This document shows positions 42,385-51,094 of a DNA stretch of 64,000 bases, piece by piece. Both the position numbers and the translations under genes were made by a program. Position 1 is the stretch's first letter. Each line of letters opens with the position of its first letter. The notes under the pieces were generated by a model, which was given only the letters and a program-made list of their open reading frames with translations, searched no databases and was not told where the DNA came from. Origin of the DNA: JBCBWG01 sp038523925. GTDB lineage: Bacteria; Pseudomonadota; Alphaproteobacteria; Rhizobiales; Hyphomicrobiaceae. The stretch spans positions 33,765-97,764 of the forward strand of contig JBCBIY010000012.1 of assembly GCA_038523925.1 (NCBI GenBank), in the 5' to 3' direction.

Positions 42385-42582
42385 TGAGGAGTGTGGCCCT
42401 CCCCTGTTACACCCGGAAACAGTTCCTTAAGTTGGCTGCACGGGTGATGCCACTCTGCTTCGGTAGTGCCCCCCGTCTAACCGAACGGCATCACCTGCAA
42501 CATCGGAGTCCCTCCCGATGTGAGCGCGCCAAGCGCTTAGAGCGCCCGGTTCCTCCCCCCAGGAACCGGGCGTATTCTTTTT
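42385..42582 (+). ncRNA. Candidate structured small RNA, possibly 6S RNA
   Basis: This gap has no plausible gene but strong RNA structure. A rod forms from TGCA(cg)GGTGATGCC (42437-42451) with GGCATCACC-TGCA (42487-42499), continuing inward past a 7x1 internal loop to TTCGGT (42459-42464) with ACCGAA (42480-42485). The flanks GGAG-TGT-GG-CC-CTCC (about 42389-42403) and GGAG-T-CC-CTCC (about 42505-42515) can close a second stem, leaving a large bubble between. A strong terminator follows at 42543-42582. A long rod with a central bubble and a 3' GGAG...CC end resembles 6S RNA; that identity rests on shape and memory of the family, not on a search. Confidence 0.5.
42543..42582 (+). terminator. 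Terminator of the candidate small RNA
   Basis: CGCCCGGTTCCT (42543-42554) pairs perfectly with AGGAACCGGGCG (42561-42572) around a C6 loop, followed by TATTCTTTTT. It could serve lolA, the candidate RNA, or both. Confidence 0.9.
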
Positions 42583-42646
42583 CAGCTCTGCCGACAACTA
42601 AGCGCCGGTTGCGTATCGGTGCGGGGAGGTCGCGTCGCTTGCGTGC

Positions 42647-43216
42647 TCAGTGCACGGGCAGGCGGGCAAGCTGGCCGTCAAACCCGATCGCAAACGGACC
42701 GGCGGCCGCTGTTCCGGCGTGAGCCGCCGATACGTCAGCGCCCGTACCGTCGCCACGCTCGTGATCGGTCGTCTCGGCCAGTTCGCTTTCAATCGCCCGC
42801 AAGCCTGCCGCGACGGAACGTAGGCGAACGGTCACCGCTTCGATCAGCGCTTCTGACAATTCAGCGTCTTCGGCAAGGATTTCGAGCAGATCAGCGCGAT
42901 TGACCCTGAGGGCGCGCACGCGGGCGCGCGCGACGACGGTCGCTGCGGCTTCATACTCGACGATCATCGCCATATCCGCGAGCACGGAACCGGCGGCCAC
43001 AGGCTCTTCAATCGGCTCATCTGCCGGGCCGCGAAGGCAGACGGCCTCACCATCAATGATGATCAGCGCGCCTTCCGGATCCTCATCGCGCGCAAGCAGA
43101 ACGTCGCCCGGCTGATAAATCAGGCGATCTGCACGGCGCGCAATTTCGGTGAGTTGAAACGGGCTCAGGCCGGCGAAGAGATCGATCGACAGCAGGGCTT
43201 CTGCGATGGCTTGCAT
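42647..43216 (-). CDS. Cyclic nucleotide-binding-domain protein without HTH
   Basis: A 189-residue protein whose residues about 1-125 are a CNB domain: LLSIDLFAGLSPFQLTEIAR, YQPGDVLLARDEDPEGALII, DGEAVCLRG and the phosphate-cassette region AAGSVLADMAMIVEYEAAAT. The cassette has GSVLADMA where Crp has GEFIGELGLFEEGQERSA, and the usual Arg is missing, so cNMP binding is doubtful. After a helix the C-terminus is Ala/Gly-rich and disordered, with no HTH, so it is not a Crp-type transcription factor. The frame opens at 43303 but the ATG at 43216 fits the family start. It runs in the same direction as phaZ, 196 bp downstream. Confidence 0.83.
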   Translation of the reverse strand: MQAIAEALLSIDLFAGLSPFQLTEIARRADRLIYQPGDVLLARDEDPEGALIIIDGEAVCLRGPADEPIEEPVAAGSVLADMAMIVEYEAAATVVARARVRALRVNRADLLEILAEDAELSEALIEAVTVRLRSVAAGLRAIESELAETTDHERGDGTGADVSAAHAGTAAAGPFAIGFDGQLARLPVH

Positions 43217-43412
43217 AGTCGGGCACTTTGAACCGGGCGCCGACGCGAACTTTAAAACGCAGAACAAAGGCGTGTTGAAACTGGACGTTCGATGATTCGC
43301 CAACCGGCGGCCACAGGTCGGACGCCAAGCAGTGAAACGCGGGGGAGTTAAGGCTTCCGCGCTTGACGTGGCAGCCCCGGTCGCAGCAGGCGGCCGAAGC
43401 CGCCGGCGTGAA

Positions 43413-44810
43413 TTAATTCAGCGTCCGCTTGTCAGCACCGTTGACAGCCGGTGCCGTGCCCGTTTCAGACGGTGTCGGCGTGGCGGCCGGCGGTTCGCGC
43501 CAGTCGATCTCATCCTCACGCTCCGGCGTCAGCGCGCGATACGGCAGGCCGACGCCCATGCTCGACTTGGTCTTCCGCTTGAAATCGATCGTGCGGATCA
43601 TCTCGCGAATGCGCGGCTGGATTTCGGTCCGCCAGCGCGTGCCGTTGAAGACGCCATAATGGCCGACTTTCGGCTGCACGTAGTGATACCGCTCGTCGAT
43701 CGGAATGTTCGGGCACAGCGATTGCGCCGCTTCCGTTTGGCCAAGCCCGCAAATGTCATCGCGCTCGCCTTCAACGGTCATCAGCGCCGTCTGCCGAATC
43801 GCAGAGCAATCGATCCGCTCGCCACGGTGCATCATGCGGCCCTTGGGCAGCGCGTGCTCCTGAAACACGGTCTTGACCGTCTGCAGATAGAACTCAGCGG
43901 GAAGGTCCATCACCGCCAGATACTCTTCGTAGAAATCGCGGTGGGATTGCACGGAATCGTTGTCGCCCTTCACGAGGTTCTCGAAGAGCTTCATGTGCGC
44001 CTTGGTGTGGCGCTCAAGGTTCATCTGCATAAAGCCCGTGAGCTGGATGAAGCCCGGGTAGACCTCGCGCATGAAGCCCGCGTTCGGGAAGGGCACGCGC
44101 GCGATGACGTTGTTGCGGAACCAGCTCAGCGGTTTTTCTTCAGCGAGCTTGTTGACGACGGTCGGATTGCGGCGCGTGTCGATCGGCCCGCCCATCAGGG
44201 TCAGGCTCGACGGCTGGCAGGCCATCTGCGACTTGGCCATATGCGCGACCGCGGCGAGCGCCGGCACGGCTGGCTGGCAAACCGCGATCACGTGCGTTTC
44301 CGGACCGATGAACTGCATGAACTCGATCAGGTATTCGATGAAGTCGTCCAGATTGAAATCGCCTTGGAACACCGGCACATCGCGCGCGTCCGTCCAGTCT
44401 GTGATGTAGACGTCGTGCTCCTGGATCATCGCCTCGACGGTGCCGCGCAGCAGCGTCGCGTAGTGGCCCGACATCGGCGCGATCAGCAGGACCTTCGGGT
44501 CGTCGCGCTTGCCGGCCACGCGTTCATCGCGCTCAAACCGCAGCAGATTGCAGAACGGCTTTGAAAGGACGACGTCCTCTTCAACCGGCACCTTGAGCCC
44601 GTGAATGAACGTGTGATCGATACCGAACTCGGGTTTCCCGTAGCGCCGCGTCAGGCCCTCGAAGACATCGCATGCGGCGGCGATCTGCTTACCGAACGGC
44701 GTATGCGACCACGGATTGAACGGCGACTTGAGCTGATACTTCGTCAAGCGGGCGGCGACGCGCATCGGCGTGACCATGGCATGAGCGAGTTCGTAAGCGT
44801 GATATTGCAT
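43413..44810 (-). CDS. phaZ: Intracellular polyhydroxybutyrate depolymerase PhaZ
   Basis: A 465-residue cytoplasmic enzyme that mobilises stored PHB. It starts MQYHAYELAHAMVTPMR, the family opening; an in-frame start at 44858 is not family-like. The lipase-like box is VIAVCQPAVPALA, in which Cys replaces Ser as nucleophile, as in the Cupriavidus-type i-PhaZ; the late VQPKVGHYGVFNGTRW carries the catalytic His. A Pro/Thr-rich tail of about 30 residues ends the chain. No PHA synthase or phasin is nearby. Confidence 0.95.
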   Translation of the reverse strand: MQYHAYELAHAMVTPMRVAARLTKYQLKSPFNPWSHTPFGKQIAAACDVFEGLTRRYGKPEFGIDHTFIHGLKVPVEEDVVLSKPFCNLLRFERDERVAGKRDDPKVLLIAPMSGHYATLLRGTVEAMIQEHDVYITDWTDARDVPVFQGDFNLDDFIEYLIEFMQFIGPETHVIAVCQPAVPALAAVAHMAKSQMACQPSSLTLMGGPIDTRRNPTVVNKLAEEKPLSWFRNNVIARVPFPNAGFMREVYPGFIQLTGFMQMNLERHTKAHMKLFENLVKGDNDSVQSHRDFYEEYLAVMDLPAEFYLQTVKTVFQEHALPKGRMMHRGERIDCSAIRQTALMTVEGERDDICGLGQTEAAQSLCPNIPIDERYHYVQPKVGHYGVFNGTRWRTEIQPRIREMIRTIDFKRKTKSSMGVGLPYRALTPEREDEIDWREPPAATPTPSETGTAPAVNGADKRTLN

Positions 44811-44983
44811 CTGGATGCACCGGTTCTCGGCAGCCGGATTGGCGCTGCAATGCAGCATTGTTTGTTCAGCTTAGCAAGCGACTGTCCGGAAACGGTTTCA
44901 TCGGCGATTCCATTGCGGTGGATGGTTACCGGGACGTGACCTGCAGCGCGGCAGACACTCAGCGTGCTGCGGTTGCGAAGGCG

Positions 44984-46990
44984 TCAGCTCCGCCGTTCGT
45001 GGAAGAAGTCGTAGATCTTCTGCGCCATCTCGGCGGAGATCCCCTTGACGGAAGCGAGGTCCGACACGCCGGCGCGCGAGACCGATTTTGCCGAGCCGAA
45101 GTGCTTGAGCAGCGCCCGCTTCCGTGTCGGGCCAATGCCTTCGATCTCGTCGAGCGGGTTGGCAGAGATTTGCTTTGACCTTTTGGCGCGGTGGGTGCCA
45201 ATCGCAAACCGGTGGGCTTCGTCGCGGAGCCGCTGGATAAAGTAGAGCACCGGGTCGCGCGGCTCGAGCATGACAGGGCGGTCGCGGCCGGGGATGTGGA
45301 AGTGCTCGCGGCCGGCGTCGCGGTCCGGCCCTTTCGCAACACCGACAAGAGCGATGTCCTCGATGGCGAGATCGGCGAAAACCTCGCGCGCGACGCTGAG
45401 CTGGCCGAGGCCGCCATCGACGAGCACGAGGTCCGGCTTGGTCGGCATCTCGACGCCGATTTCGACGGCCGGCTTGTCGTCGTCCGAGTCCGCTTCGGGC
45501 AGCGGCGCGCCCGCATTGTCCGATGGCGCAGCGTCAGCCGCCCCGGCCTCCTTCAGCATGCGCTTGAACCGCCGTGTCAGCACTTCACGCATCATGGCGT
45601 AGTCATCGCCCGGCGCCGTATCGTCGGACTTGATGTTGAACTTGCGGTAGTGCGCCTTCGCGAAGCCCTCAGGCCCCGCCACGATCATGCCGCCGACGGC
45701 ATTCGTGCCGGAGATGTGGCTGTTGTCGTAGACTTCGATGCGGCGCGGTGGGTCAGGCAGCTCGAACCGGTCGGCCAATTGCGCCAGCAGTTTCTGTTGC
45801 GACGCGCTCTCGGCAAGCCGCCGGCCGAGCGCTTCCTTCGCGTTCTGCACGGCATGCTGGACGAGGCTCGTCTTGTCGCCGCGGCGCGGCACGAGGATCT
45901 CGACTTTGCGCCCGGCCTTCGTCGAAAGCGCCTCCTGCAACAGCGCCTGCGACGGCAGGTCGTGCGAGACGAGCAGCAGGCGAGGGACGGGCTTGTCGTC
46001 ATAGAACTGCGCGATGAAGCTATCGAGCACGTCGCCGGCCTCAAGCGCGCGGTCCGCCTTCGGGAAATAGGCGCGGTTGCCCCAGTTCTGCCCGGTGCGG
46101 AAGAAGAAGACCTGGATGCAGGTTTGCCCGCCGTCCTGGTGGGCTGCGAAGACGTCCGCCTCCTCAATGCCCGCCGTGTTGATCGCCTGATCCGACGTGA
46201 CATGCGCAAGCGCCCAAAGCCGGTTCCGGTAAGACGCCGCCCGCTCATACTCCATCGCCTCTGCCGCGTCGTGCATCAGGCCCTGATAGAGCTCGCGAAC
46301 AGACTGGCTTTGGCCGCGCAGAAACCGCTTTGCCTGCGCCACGAGTTCCGCGTAATCGCTTTTGCTGATCTCGCCGGTGCAGGGCCCGGAGCAGCGCTTG
46401 ATCTGATAGAGCAGGCAGGGGCGCGTGCGGCTGTCGTAGACGCTGTCAGAGCAGGTCCTGAGGAGGAATGCCCGCTGCAGCATGTTGATCGTGCGATCCA
46501 CTGCGCCGGCGGACGCAAACGGGCCGAAATAGTCACCGCCGGAGTTGCGCGCGCCGCGATGCTTCAGGATGCGCGGCGCGACGGTGTCTTTCGTCAACAG
46601 GATGTATGGGAACGACTTGTCGTCCCGCATTAGCACGTTAAATCGCGGGCGGAAGCGCTTGATGAGGTTGGCTTCGAGCAGCAGCGCCTCTGCTTCAGTG
46701 CGGACCGTGACGAATTCCATCTGCGCCGTGGCCGCGATCATCCGCGCAATGCGGTTCGTGTGGCCGCCCAGTCGGGCATAGTTGCTCACGCGCGCCTTCA
46801 GCGATCGCGCCTTGCCAACATAGATCACGTCGCCAGCGGTATCGAGCATGCGGTAGACGCCAGGGCTCGACGGCAGCGTCTTCAAATATCGCGCAATCAC
46901 CGCCGGGCCGGTCTCGGCCTGCGGGTCTGGCGCCGCGCTGGCGGCGTCTTCTGCCGCGGGGCCCGGTTGGCTGTCTTGCTTGGTGACCAT
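44984..46990 (-). CDS. uvrC: Excinuclease ABC subunit C
   Basis: A 668-residue nucleotide-excision nuclease. Residues about 35-115 are the GIY-YIG domain (SSPGVYRMLDTAGDVIYVGK, then RVSNY) for the 3' cut; then the Cys-rich PCLLYQIKRCSGPC, the UVR segment (AAEAMEYERAASYRNRL), the RNase-H-like domain for the 5' cut (IEVYDNSHISGTNAVGGMIV, VLVDGGLGQLSVARE) and two HhH motifs at the end (IEGIGPTRKRALLKHFGSAK). An insertion rich in Ala/Asp (about residues 485-525) is typical of Alphaproteobacteria. Complete. Confidence 0.97.
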   Translation of the reverse strand: MVTKQDSQPGPAAEDAASAAPDPQAETGPAVIARYLKTLPSSPGVYRMLDTAGDVIYVGKARSLKARVSNYARLGGHTNRIARMIAATAQMEFVTVRTEAEALLLEANLIKRFRPRFNVLMRDDKSFPYILLTKDTVAPRILKHRGARNSGGDYFGPFASAGAVDRTINMLQRAFLLRTCSDSVYDSRTRPCLLYQIKRCSGPCTGEISKSDYAELVAQAKRFLRGQSQSVRELYQGLMHDAAEAMEYERAASYRNRLWALAHVTSDQAINTAGIEEADVFAAHQDGGQTCIQVFFFRTGQNWGNRAYFPKADRALEAGDVLDSFIAQFYDDKPVPRLLLVSHDLPSQALLQEALSTKAGRKVEILVPRRGDKTSLVQHAVQNAKEALGRRLAESASQQKLLAQLADRFELPDPPRRIEVYDNSHISGTNAVGGMIVAGPEGFAKAHYRKFNIKSDDTAPGDDYAMMREVLTRRFKRMLKEAGAADAAPSDNAGAPLPEADSDDDKPAVEIGVEMPTKPDLVLVDGGLGQLSVAREVFADLAIEDIALVGVAKGPDRDAGREHFHIPGRDRPVMLEPRDPVLYFIQRLRDEAHRFAIGTHRAKRSKQISANPLDEIEGIGPTRKRALLKHFGSAKSVSRAGVSDLASVKGISAEMAQKIYDFFHERRS

Positions 46991-47149
46991 GCAGCATATG
47001 TAGGTGCGCGGCCCTTGCCGGGTCCAGCTTCGCCAGCGCCGCGGCCGCCTGCCTCCACAAGTGCGCCGCGGGCCCCCTCATCGCCAAGTTGCCGCAATCT
47101 CGGGTTGAGTAGGGCGCGTGCGGGGCGGTCCAGACGGGTGCGAGGGGAC

Positions 47150-48124
47150 ATGCAGATTGCGCGCGGCCTAGCGGCGTTGATGTTGGCGTTTTGCCTGATG
47201 GCCGGCGGTGCGAACGCGCAAGTGCGCGACGCTGGCGCGCCGAAGTTTCGCGCTCAGGAAGACGTCCTCGCCTGGATCAATGCCTATCGCGACGACCCGA
47301 AGCCCAACCAAGTGCCAGAGGTCGTCAAGGCCATGTCGCGCATGGGCCTGTTCCGCAACCTCGATCGCGGCGGGGTCTACATTGGCTTCTTTGCAGGCGT
47401 TATCGGCGCCAACCAGCTTGAAGCCGAACGGTTGATCTCCGAGACATTCCCGCTGCGTCCTGAGGACCAGGTGGTCGTCATCCGCGGCATCGCTGACAGC
47501 GGCCTGCCGACCTGGAAGACGCTGATGGGCCGGTTCACCGAGCGCATGCCGGCCCGCCAAATCCTGATCCGCGCCTACCTCTACGGAAAGAAGAAGCCGC
47601 TCGCTGAGACGAAGCTCGAGTCCAATCCGGCCGTGCTCGACGCTTGGTGGGGCTACTACTTTGCCACCGGCTCCTACGAGCCGATCCTGCGCATCCTGCC
47701 GGCGCTCGCCTGGTCTGAGGAGACGACCAGCCTCGAGAAGCTGACGATCTCCGGCATGGCGCAGTGGACGCTGTCGTCGAACGCATCGCGCGATAAGCCG
47801 CTCCTTGATTTCCTGCGCGAGGAGATCTACCGCCAGCCCAAGGGGATCCGCGAACAGCTCGCGCGGATTGTGCAGTCAGCAGAGACCTTCGAGACGCAAG
47901 CTGTCCGGAAACAAGCCGTCGCCAAGATCGAAGCGCTGAAGGCCAAGGGGCCGCAGACGAAGACGCGCGGCTGGGCCTGGTGGAGCCAGGCGGCGACGAC
48001 GACGATCGCACTCGGGTGCGTTGTCGCAAGTGCGGCGGGCCAAGCCTACCTCGGCTTGCCATGCATCATTGGCGGCGCGGCGTCGACGGCTGCGACCAAC
48101 TACCTGAGATTGAACGAGCAATAG
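47150..48124 (+). CDS. Secreted helical orphan protein
   Basis: I do not recognise this 324-residue protein. It has a signal peptide (residues about 1-23, GGANAQ), then a helical body with the lines AQEDVLAWINAYRDDPKPNQ, GVYIGFFAGVIGANQ and PTWKTLMGRFTERMPARQIL, and near the C-terminus one hydrophobic stretch (TTTIALGCVVASAAGQAYLG) that may be a second anchor. GAGGGG 4 bp before the ATG at 47150 fixes the start; the frame is open upstream to 46760 but antisense to uvrC there. It lies between uvrC (minus) and gnd (plus, 96 bp away). Confidence 0.8.
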   Translation: MQIARGLAALMLAFCLMAGGANAQVRDAGAPKFRAQEDVLAWINAYRDDPKPNQVPEVVKAMSRMGLFRNLDRGGVYIGFFAGVIGANQLEAERLISETFPLRPEDQVVVIRGIADSGLPTWKTLMGRFTERMPARQILIRAYLYGKKKPLAETKLESNPAVLDAWWGYYFATGSYEPILRILPALAWSEETTSLEKLTISGMAQWTLSSNASRDKPLLDFLREEIYRQPKGIREQLARIVQSAETFETQAVRKQAVAKIEALKAKGPQTKTRGWAWWSQAATTTIALGCVVASAAGQAYLGLPCIIGGAASTAATNYLRLNEQ

Positions 48125-48220
48125 CGGTTCACCGGGCTCCCGTTTCGCCAAAGTCGGATTGGCACGGGCGGCGGGCGCATGGTCCTGTCCGGCCGAATGG
48201 CAGCGGCGCAGGACCACACT

Positions 48221-49210
48221 ATGCAACTCGGGATCGTCGGCCTCGGCCGCATGGGCGCAAACATCGCGCGCCGGCTGATGGCGGCCGGCCACGCGACGGT
48301 CGTCTTTGATCGCGACGCGGCCGCCGTCGACGCGCTGCAGGGCGATGGCGCAACGCCGGTGTCTTACCTCGCAGGTTTCGCCAGCGCGCTCGCGGCGCCG
48401 CGCGCAGTCTGGGTCATGCTGCCCGCAGGCGACGTGACGGAGGCCGCGATTGCCGCGCTTGCCGATGTGCTTGAACCTGGCGACACGATCATCGACGGCG
48501 GCAACACGTTCTGGAAAGACGACATCCGCCGTGCGCGTACGCTTGCCGAGCGCGGCATCGACTATCTCGACGTTGGAACATCGGGCGGCGTCTGGGGGCT
48601 TGAACGCGGCTACTGCCTCATGATCGGCGGACCGGACGCGCCGGTCGCGCGCCTCGACCCGATCTTCAAAGCGTTGGCGCCGGGTCGCGGCACGATCGAA
48701 CCAACGCCCGACCGCGACGGCCGCGATCCCCGCGCGTCCGAAGGCTACATCCACGCAGGCCCGAACGGCGCCGGCCATTTCGTCAAGATGATCCACAACG
48801 GGATTGAGTACGGCATGATGCAGGCCTTTGCGGAAGGCTTCGACATTCTGCGTCACGCCAATTCGGAGAAGCTTCCGCAAGAGCATCGCCTTGACCTGGA
48901 CGTCGCCGAGATTGCGGAAGTCTGGCGGCGCGGCAGTGTCGTCACGTCGTGGCTGCTCGACCTCACAGCGGCGGCACTTGCGAAAGACCCCGAGCTTGCT
49001 GAGTTCTCAGGCCATGTGTCCGACAGTGGCGAAGGCCGCTGGACGGTGCAGGCTGCGATTGAAGAAGCCGTGCCGGCCGAGGTGCTGACGAGCGCGCTCT
49101 ACACGCGCTTTCGCTCGCGGCAGGACCATACGTTCGCCGAGAAGGTGCTGTCGGCGATGCGCAAAGGCTTTGGCGGCCATGTCGAGGCGCCGGGCAAGGC
49201 GAAGTCATGA
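48221..49210 (+). CDS. gnd: 6-phosphogluconate dehydrogenase (decarboxylating), short NAD-type
   Basis: A 329-residue enzyme that oxidises and decarboxylates 6-phosphogluconate to ribulose 5-phosphate. Rossmann start MQLGIVGLGRMGANIARRLM, substrate region DVGTSGGVWGLERGYCLMIGG in parts, and the catalytic GPNGAGHFVKMIHNGIEYG with Lys and Asn. At about 330 residues it is the short form (YqeC/GndA-like), often NAD-dependent, unlike the 470-residue E. coli Gnd. The ATG at 48221 follows AGGA; an upstream in-frame start at 48179 is less likely. It overlaps gntK by 4 bp. Confidence 0.93.
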   Translation: MQLGIVGLGRMGANIARRLMAAGHATVVFDRDAAAVDALQGDGATPVSYLAGFASALAAPRAVWVMLPAGDVTEAAIAALADVLEPGDTIIDGGNTFWKDDIRRARTLAERGIDYLDVGTSGGVWGLERGYCLMIGGPDAPVARLDPIFKALAPGRGTIEPTPDRDGRDPRASEGYIHAGPNGAGHFVKMIHNGIEYGMMQAFAEGFDILRHANSEKLPQEHRLDLDVAEIAEVWRRGSVVTSWLLDLTAAALAKDPELAEFSGHVSDSGEGRWTVQAAIEEAVPAEVLTSALYTRFRSRQDHTFAEKVLSAMRKGFGGHVEAPGKAKS

Positions 49211-49731
49211 GCAACGGCCGCGTCGACCAGTTGCCTGCTGTGCTCGTCGTCATGGGTGTCGCGGGCGCTGGAAAGTCGACGCACGCGGAAGCGCTCGCAA
49301 ACGAGTTCGGCTGGCCGTTCAAAGATGCCGATGACTTCCACCCGCAGGCCAACATCGACAAGATGTCGTCGGGTGTGCCGCTGACAGATGAAGATCGCTG
49401 GCCATGGCTCGCCGCAATCGCCGCGTGGATCGATGGTCATCGCGCGGCCGGCACCCACGGCATCGTCACATGCTCCGCGCTTAAGCAGGTCTACCGCAAC
49501 AAGCTGCTCGAAGGACGGCCGGACGTGCGCCTTGTCTACCTGAAGGGGGACCAGGACTTGATCGCCCGCCGCATGGCCGCCCGCGAGAACCACTTCATGC
49601 CGACCGGTCTGCTCGACAGCCAGTTTGCTGCACTTGAAGAGCCGCAGCCATCGGAGTGGGCGATCGTCATTCCGATCGACCGCTCGCCGCGCCGCATCAA
49701 AGAGCAAATCTTGTCTGAAATCCTGATGTGA
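49207..49731 (+). CDS. gntK: Gluconokinase
   Basis: A 174-residue P-loop kinase that makes 6-phosphogluconate from gluconate. Walker A is VVMGVAGAGKSTHAEAL, followed by FKDADDFHPQANIDKMSSGV, LTDEDRWPWLAAI and TCSALKQVYRNKL, and late HFMPTGLLDSQFAALEEP. Length is right. It overlaps gnd (ATGA), so the two enzymes give a direct route gluconate to 6-phosphogluconate to ribulose 5-phosphate. No transporter or GntR-type regulator is next to them. Confidence 0.96.
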   Translation: MSNGRVDQLPAVLVVMGVAGAGKSTHAEALANEFGWPFKDADDFHPQANIDKMSSGVPLTDEDRWPWLAAIAAWIDGHRAAGTHGIVTCSALKQVYRNKLLEGRPDVRLVYLKGDQDLIARRMAARENHFMPTGLLDSQFAALEEPQPSEWAIVIPIDRSPRRIKEQILSEILM

Positions 49732-49759
49732 CGACCGGCGGCCGCGCCATCGACGTCTG

Positions 49760-50968
49760 TCAGTCTGTCAGCTTGAGCGGGATCAGCTTTTCCGCGATAT
49801 CCCGAAACGACTGCCGCAGCGCGTTTGAATCCTCGGCAAGGTAGGCGTGCGTTGGGCTCGATGCGCACGCAGCCAGCATCTGGATCGCGCTGTCGTCGTC
49901 CATCTTAAAGCCGACCGTGTAGACCGCGACGCCCTTCGCTTTCATGTTCGCGCAGAGCGTCGTCGTCTGCTTCTCAGAATGCATCGTGCCGACGTAGTCC
50001 TTGTAGAACTCGCCGTCCGTCATGATGACGAGCGCCTTTGAAATCTTCTTGTTGCCGTACTTTCCGGGCTTCGCGTCGCCCTTGAAGATGCCATCGAACT
50101 CCGGCGAGAGCATGTACCAGCCCCACGCCGTGCCGAGGTGGCCAGCCGTGCCCTGGCTGAGGCGCAGGTCGGCGACAGCCTGCAGGACGCCATCACGGTC
50201 GCTGGAGAGCGGCGAGATCGCGGATGCAATACAGGGCCACTCCGAGTCGTTGATGTGCGGTTCAAAGTAAGCGCCCGACCGTGGCTTTGCGTCGGTCAGC
50301 ATCTCATTGCCGTGCCGCTCGGCGACACACGTGTTCGCACCGGACTTATCGGTCACGTCGTCGAAGTACGGGCCGACGTTCACGGCTGAGGCGAATGGCG
50401 CAAGTGCGATGCGGCGGCGAAACGGTTTGTCACGCGTCGGGTCGATGATCTCGACGAGGTCGGTCGCGGCAGCCTTCAGATCGGTGAAGCGTGAGCCCGT
50501 CATCGAACTCGAAAGATCGAGCGTCAGCGCGACCTCGAGTTCGACCTCATCGATCGCAGCCGCACTGTTTGCGCTGACGTCGAATGCGCCGAGGCCGAGG
50601 ATGCCGAGGAGCGGTGTCGCCACGGTCCCGCCGGCGCTTGCCTCCACGCGGAACTGGCCCTTGTCGGCCTTCTGCTTGGTGAGCCGAACGCCTTCGACGT
50701 TGCCGAGGTTTTCTTCAAAGTACCGGCCGAGCGCTTCGAGCGCGGTGTCTTTGTTCTGCGTCACGACGAGCGTCCGGCCCGCGGCCAGCACGGACTGATC
50801 GAGCACGGCCTGCACGCGCGACCTCAGGCTGACGGCTTCGGCATAATGCACGGCCAGGCCGACCGCCCCGATGATCGGGATCAGCATCAACGCGGTCAGG
50901 ACAGCAATGACGCCGCGAGTATCGTGGGTGAAGCGACGGCTAAGGTCTGTTGCAGACTGAGACGTCAT
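49760..50968 (-). CDS. TadG-like pilus assembly protein with von Willebrand A domain
   Basis: A 402-residue protein with a short basic leader, a pilin-like N-terminal span (GVIAVLTALMLIPIIGAVGL, the 'putative Flp pilus-assembly TadE/G-like' pattern) and a vWA domain with MIDAS DLSSSMTGS (Asp151, Ser153, Ser155), later AWGWYMLSPEF and VIMTDGEFYKDYVG. TadG-type proteins are secreted or anchored parts of the Tad system. It is 27 kb from the tad operon and alone, so it may serve that machine or act in adhesion by itself. Confidence 0.9.
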   Translation of the reverse strand: MTSQSATDLSRRFTHDTRGVIAVLTALMLIPIIGAVGLAVHYAEAVSLRSRVQAVLDQSVLAAGRTLVVTQNKDTALEALGRYFEENLGNVEGVRLTKQKADKGQFRVEASAGGTVATPLLGILGLGAFDVSANSAAAIDEVELEVALTLDLSSSMTGSRFTDLKAAATDLVEIIDPTRDKPFRRRIALAPFASAVNVGPYFDDVTDKSGANTCVAERHGNEMLTDAKPRSGAYFEPHINDSEWPCIASAISPLSSDRDGVLQAVADLRLSQGTAGHLGTAWGWYMLSPEFDGIFKGDAKPGKYGNKKISKALVIMTDGEFYKDYVGTMHSEKQTTTLCANMKAKGVAVYTVGFKMDDDSAIQMLAACASSPTHAYLAEDSNALRQSFRDIAEKLIPLKLTD

Positions 50969-51094
50969 GCGAGCGCGCTCCCGGTGTTGTCGAAAGATAA
51001 CCGGGATTATGACAGTTCAATCTGAAGCAAACGCTTATGGGTGCGCGCGAAACAGCGCCTCATGGGTCGCGCTGGGCCGCAAAGGGCCGCGCCA

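Noticed and set aside
43332..44564. 410-residue open frame antisense to phaZ
   Set aside because: Shadow frame of a well-recognised gene in high-GC DNA; composition (Arg/His/Ala) and no domain.
45191..46633. 480-residue open frame antisense to uvrC
   Set aside because: Shadow frame; UvrC on the other strand is complete with all domains.
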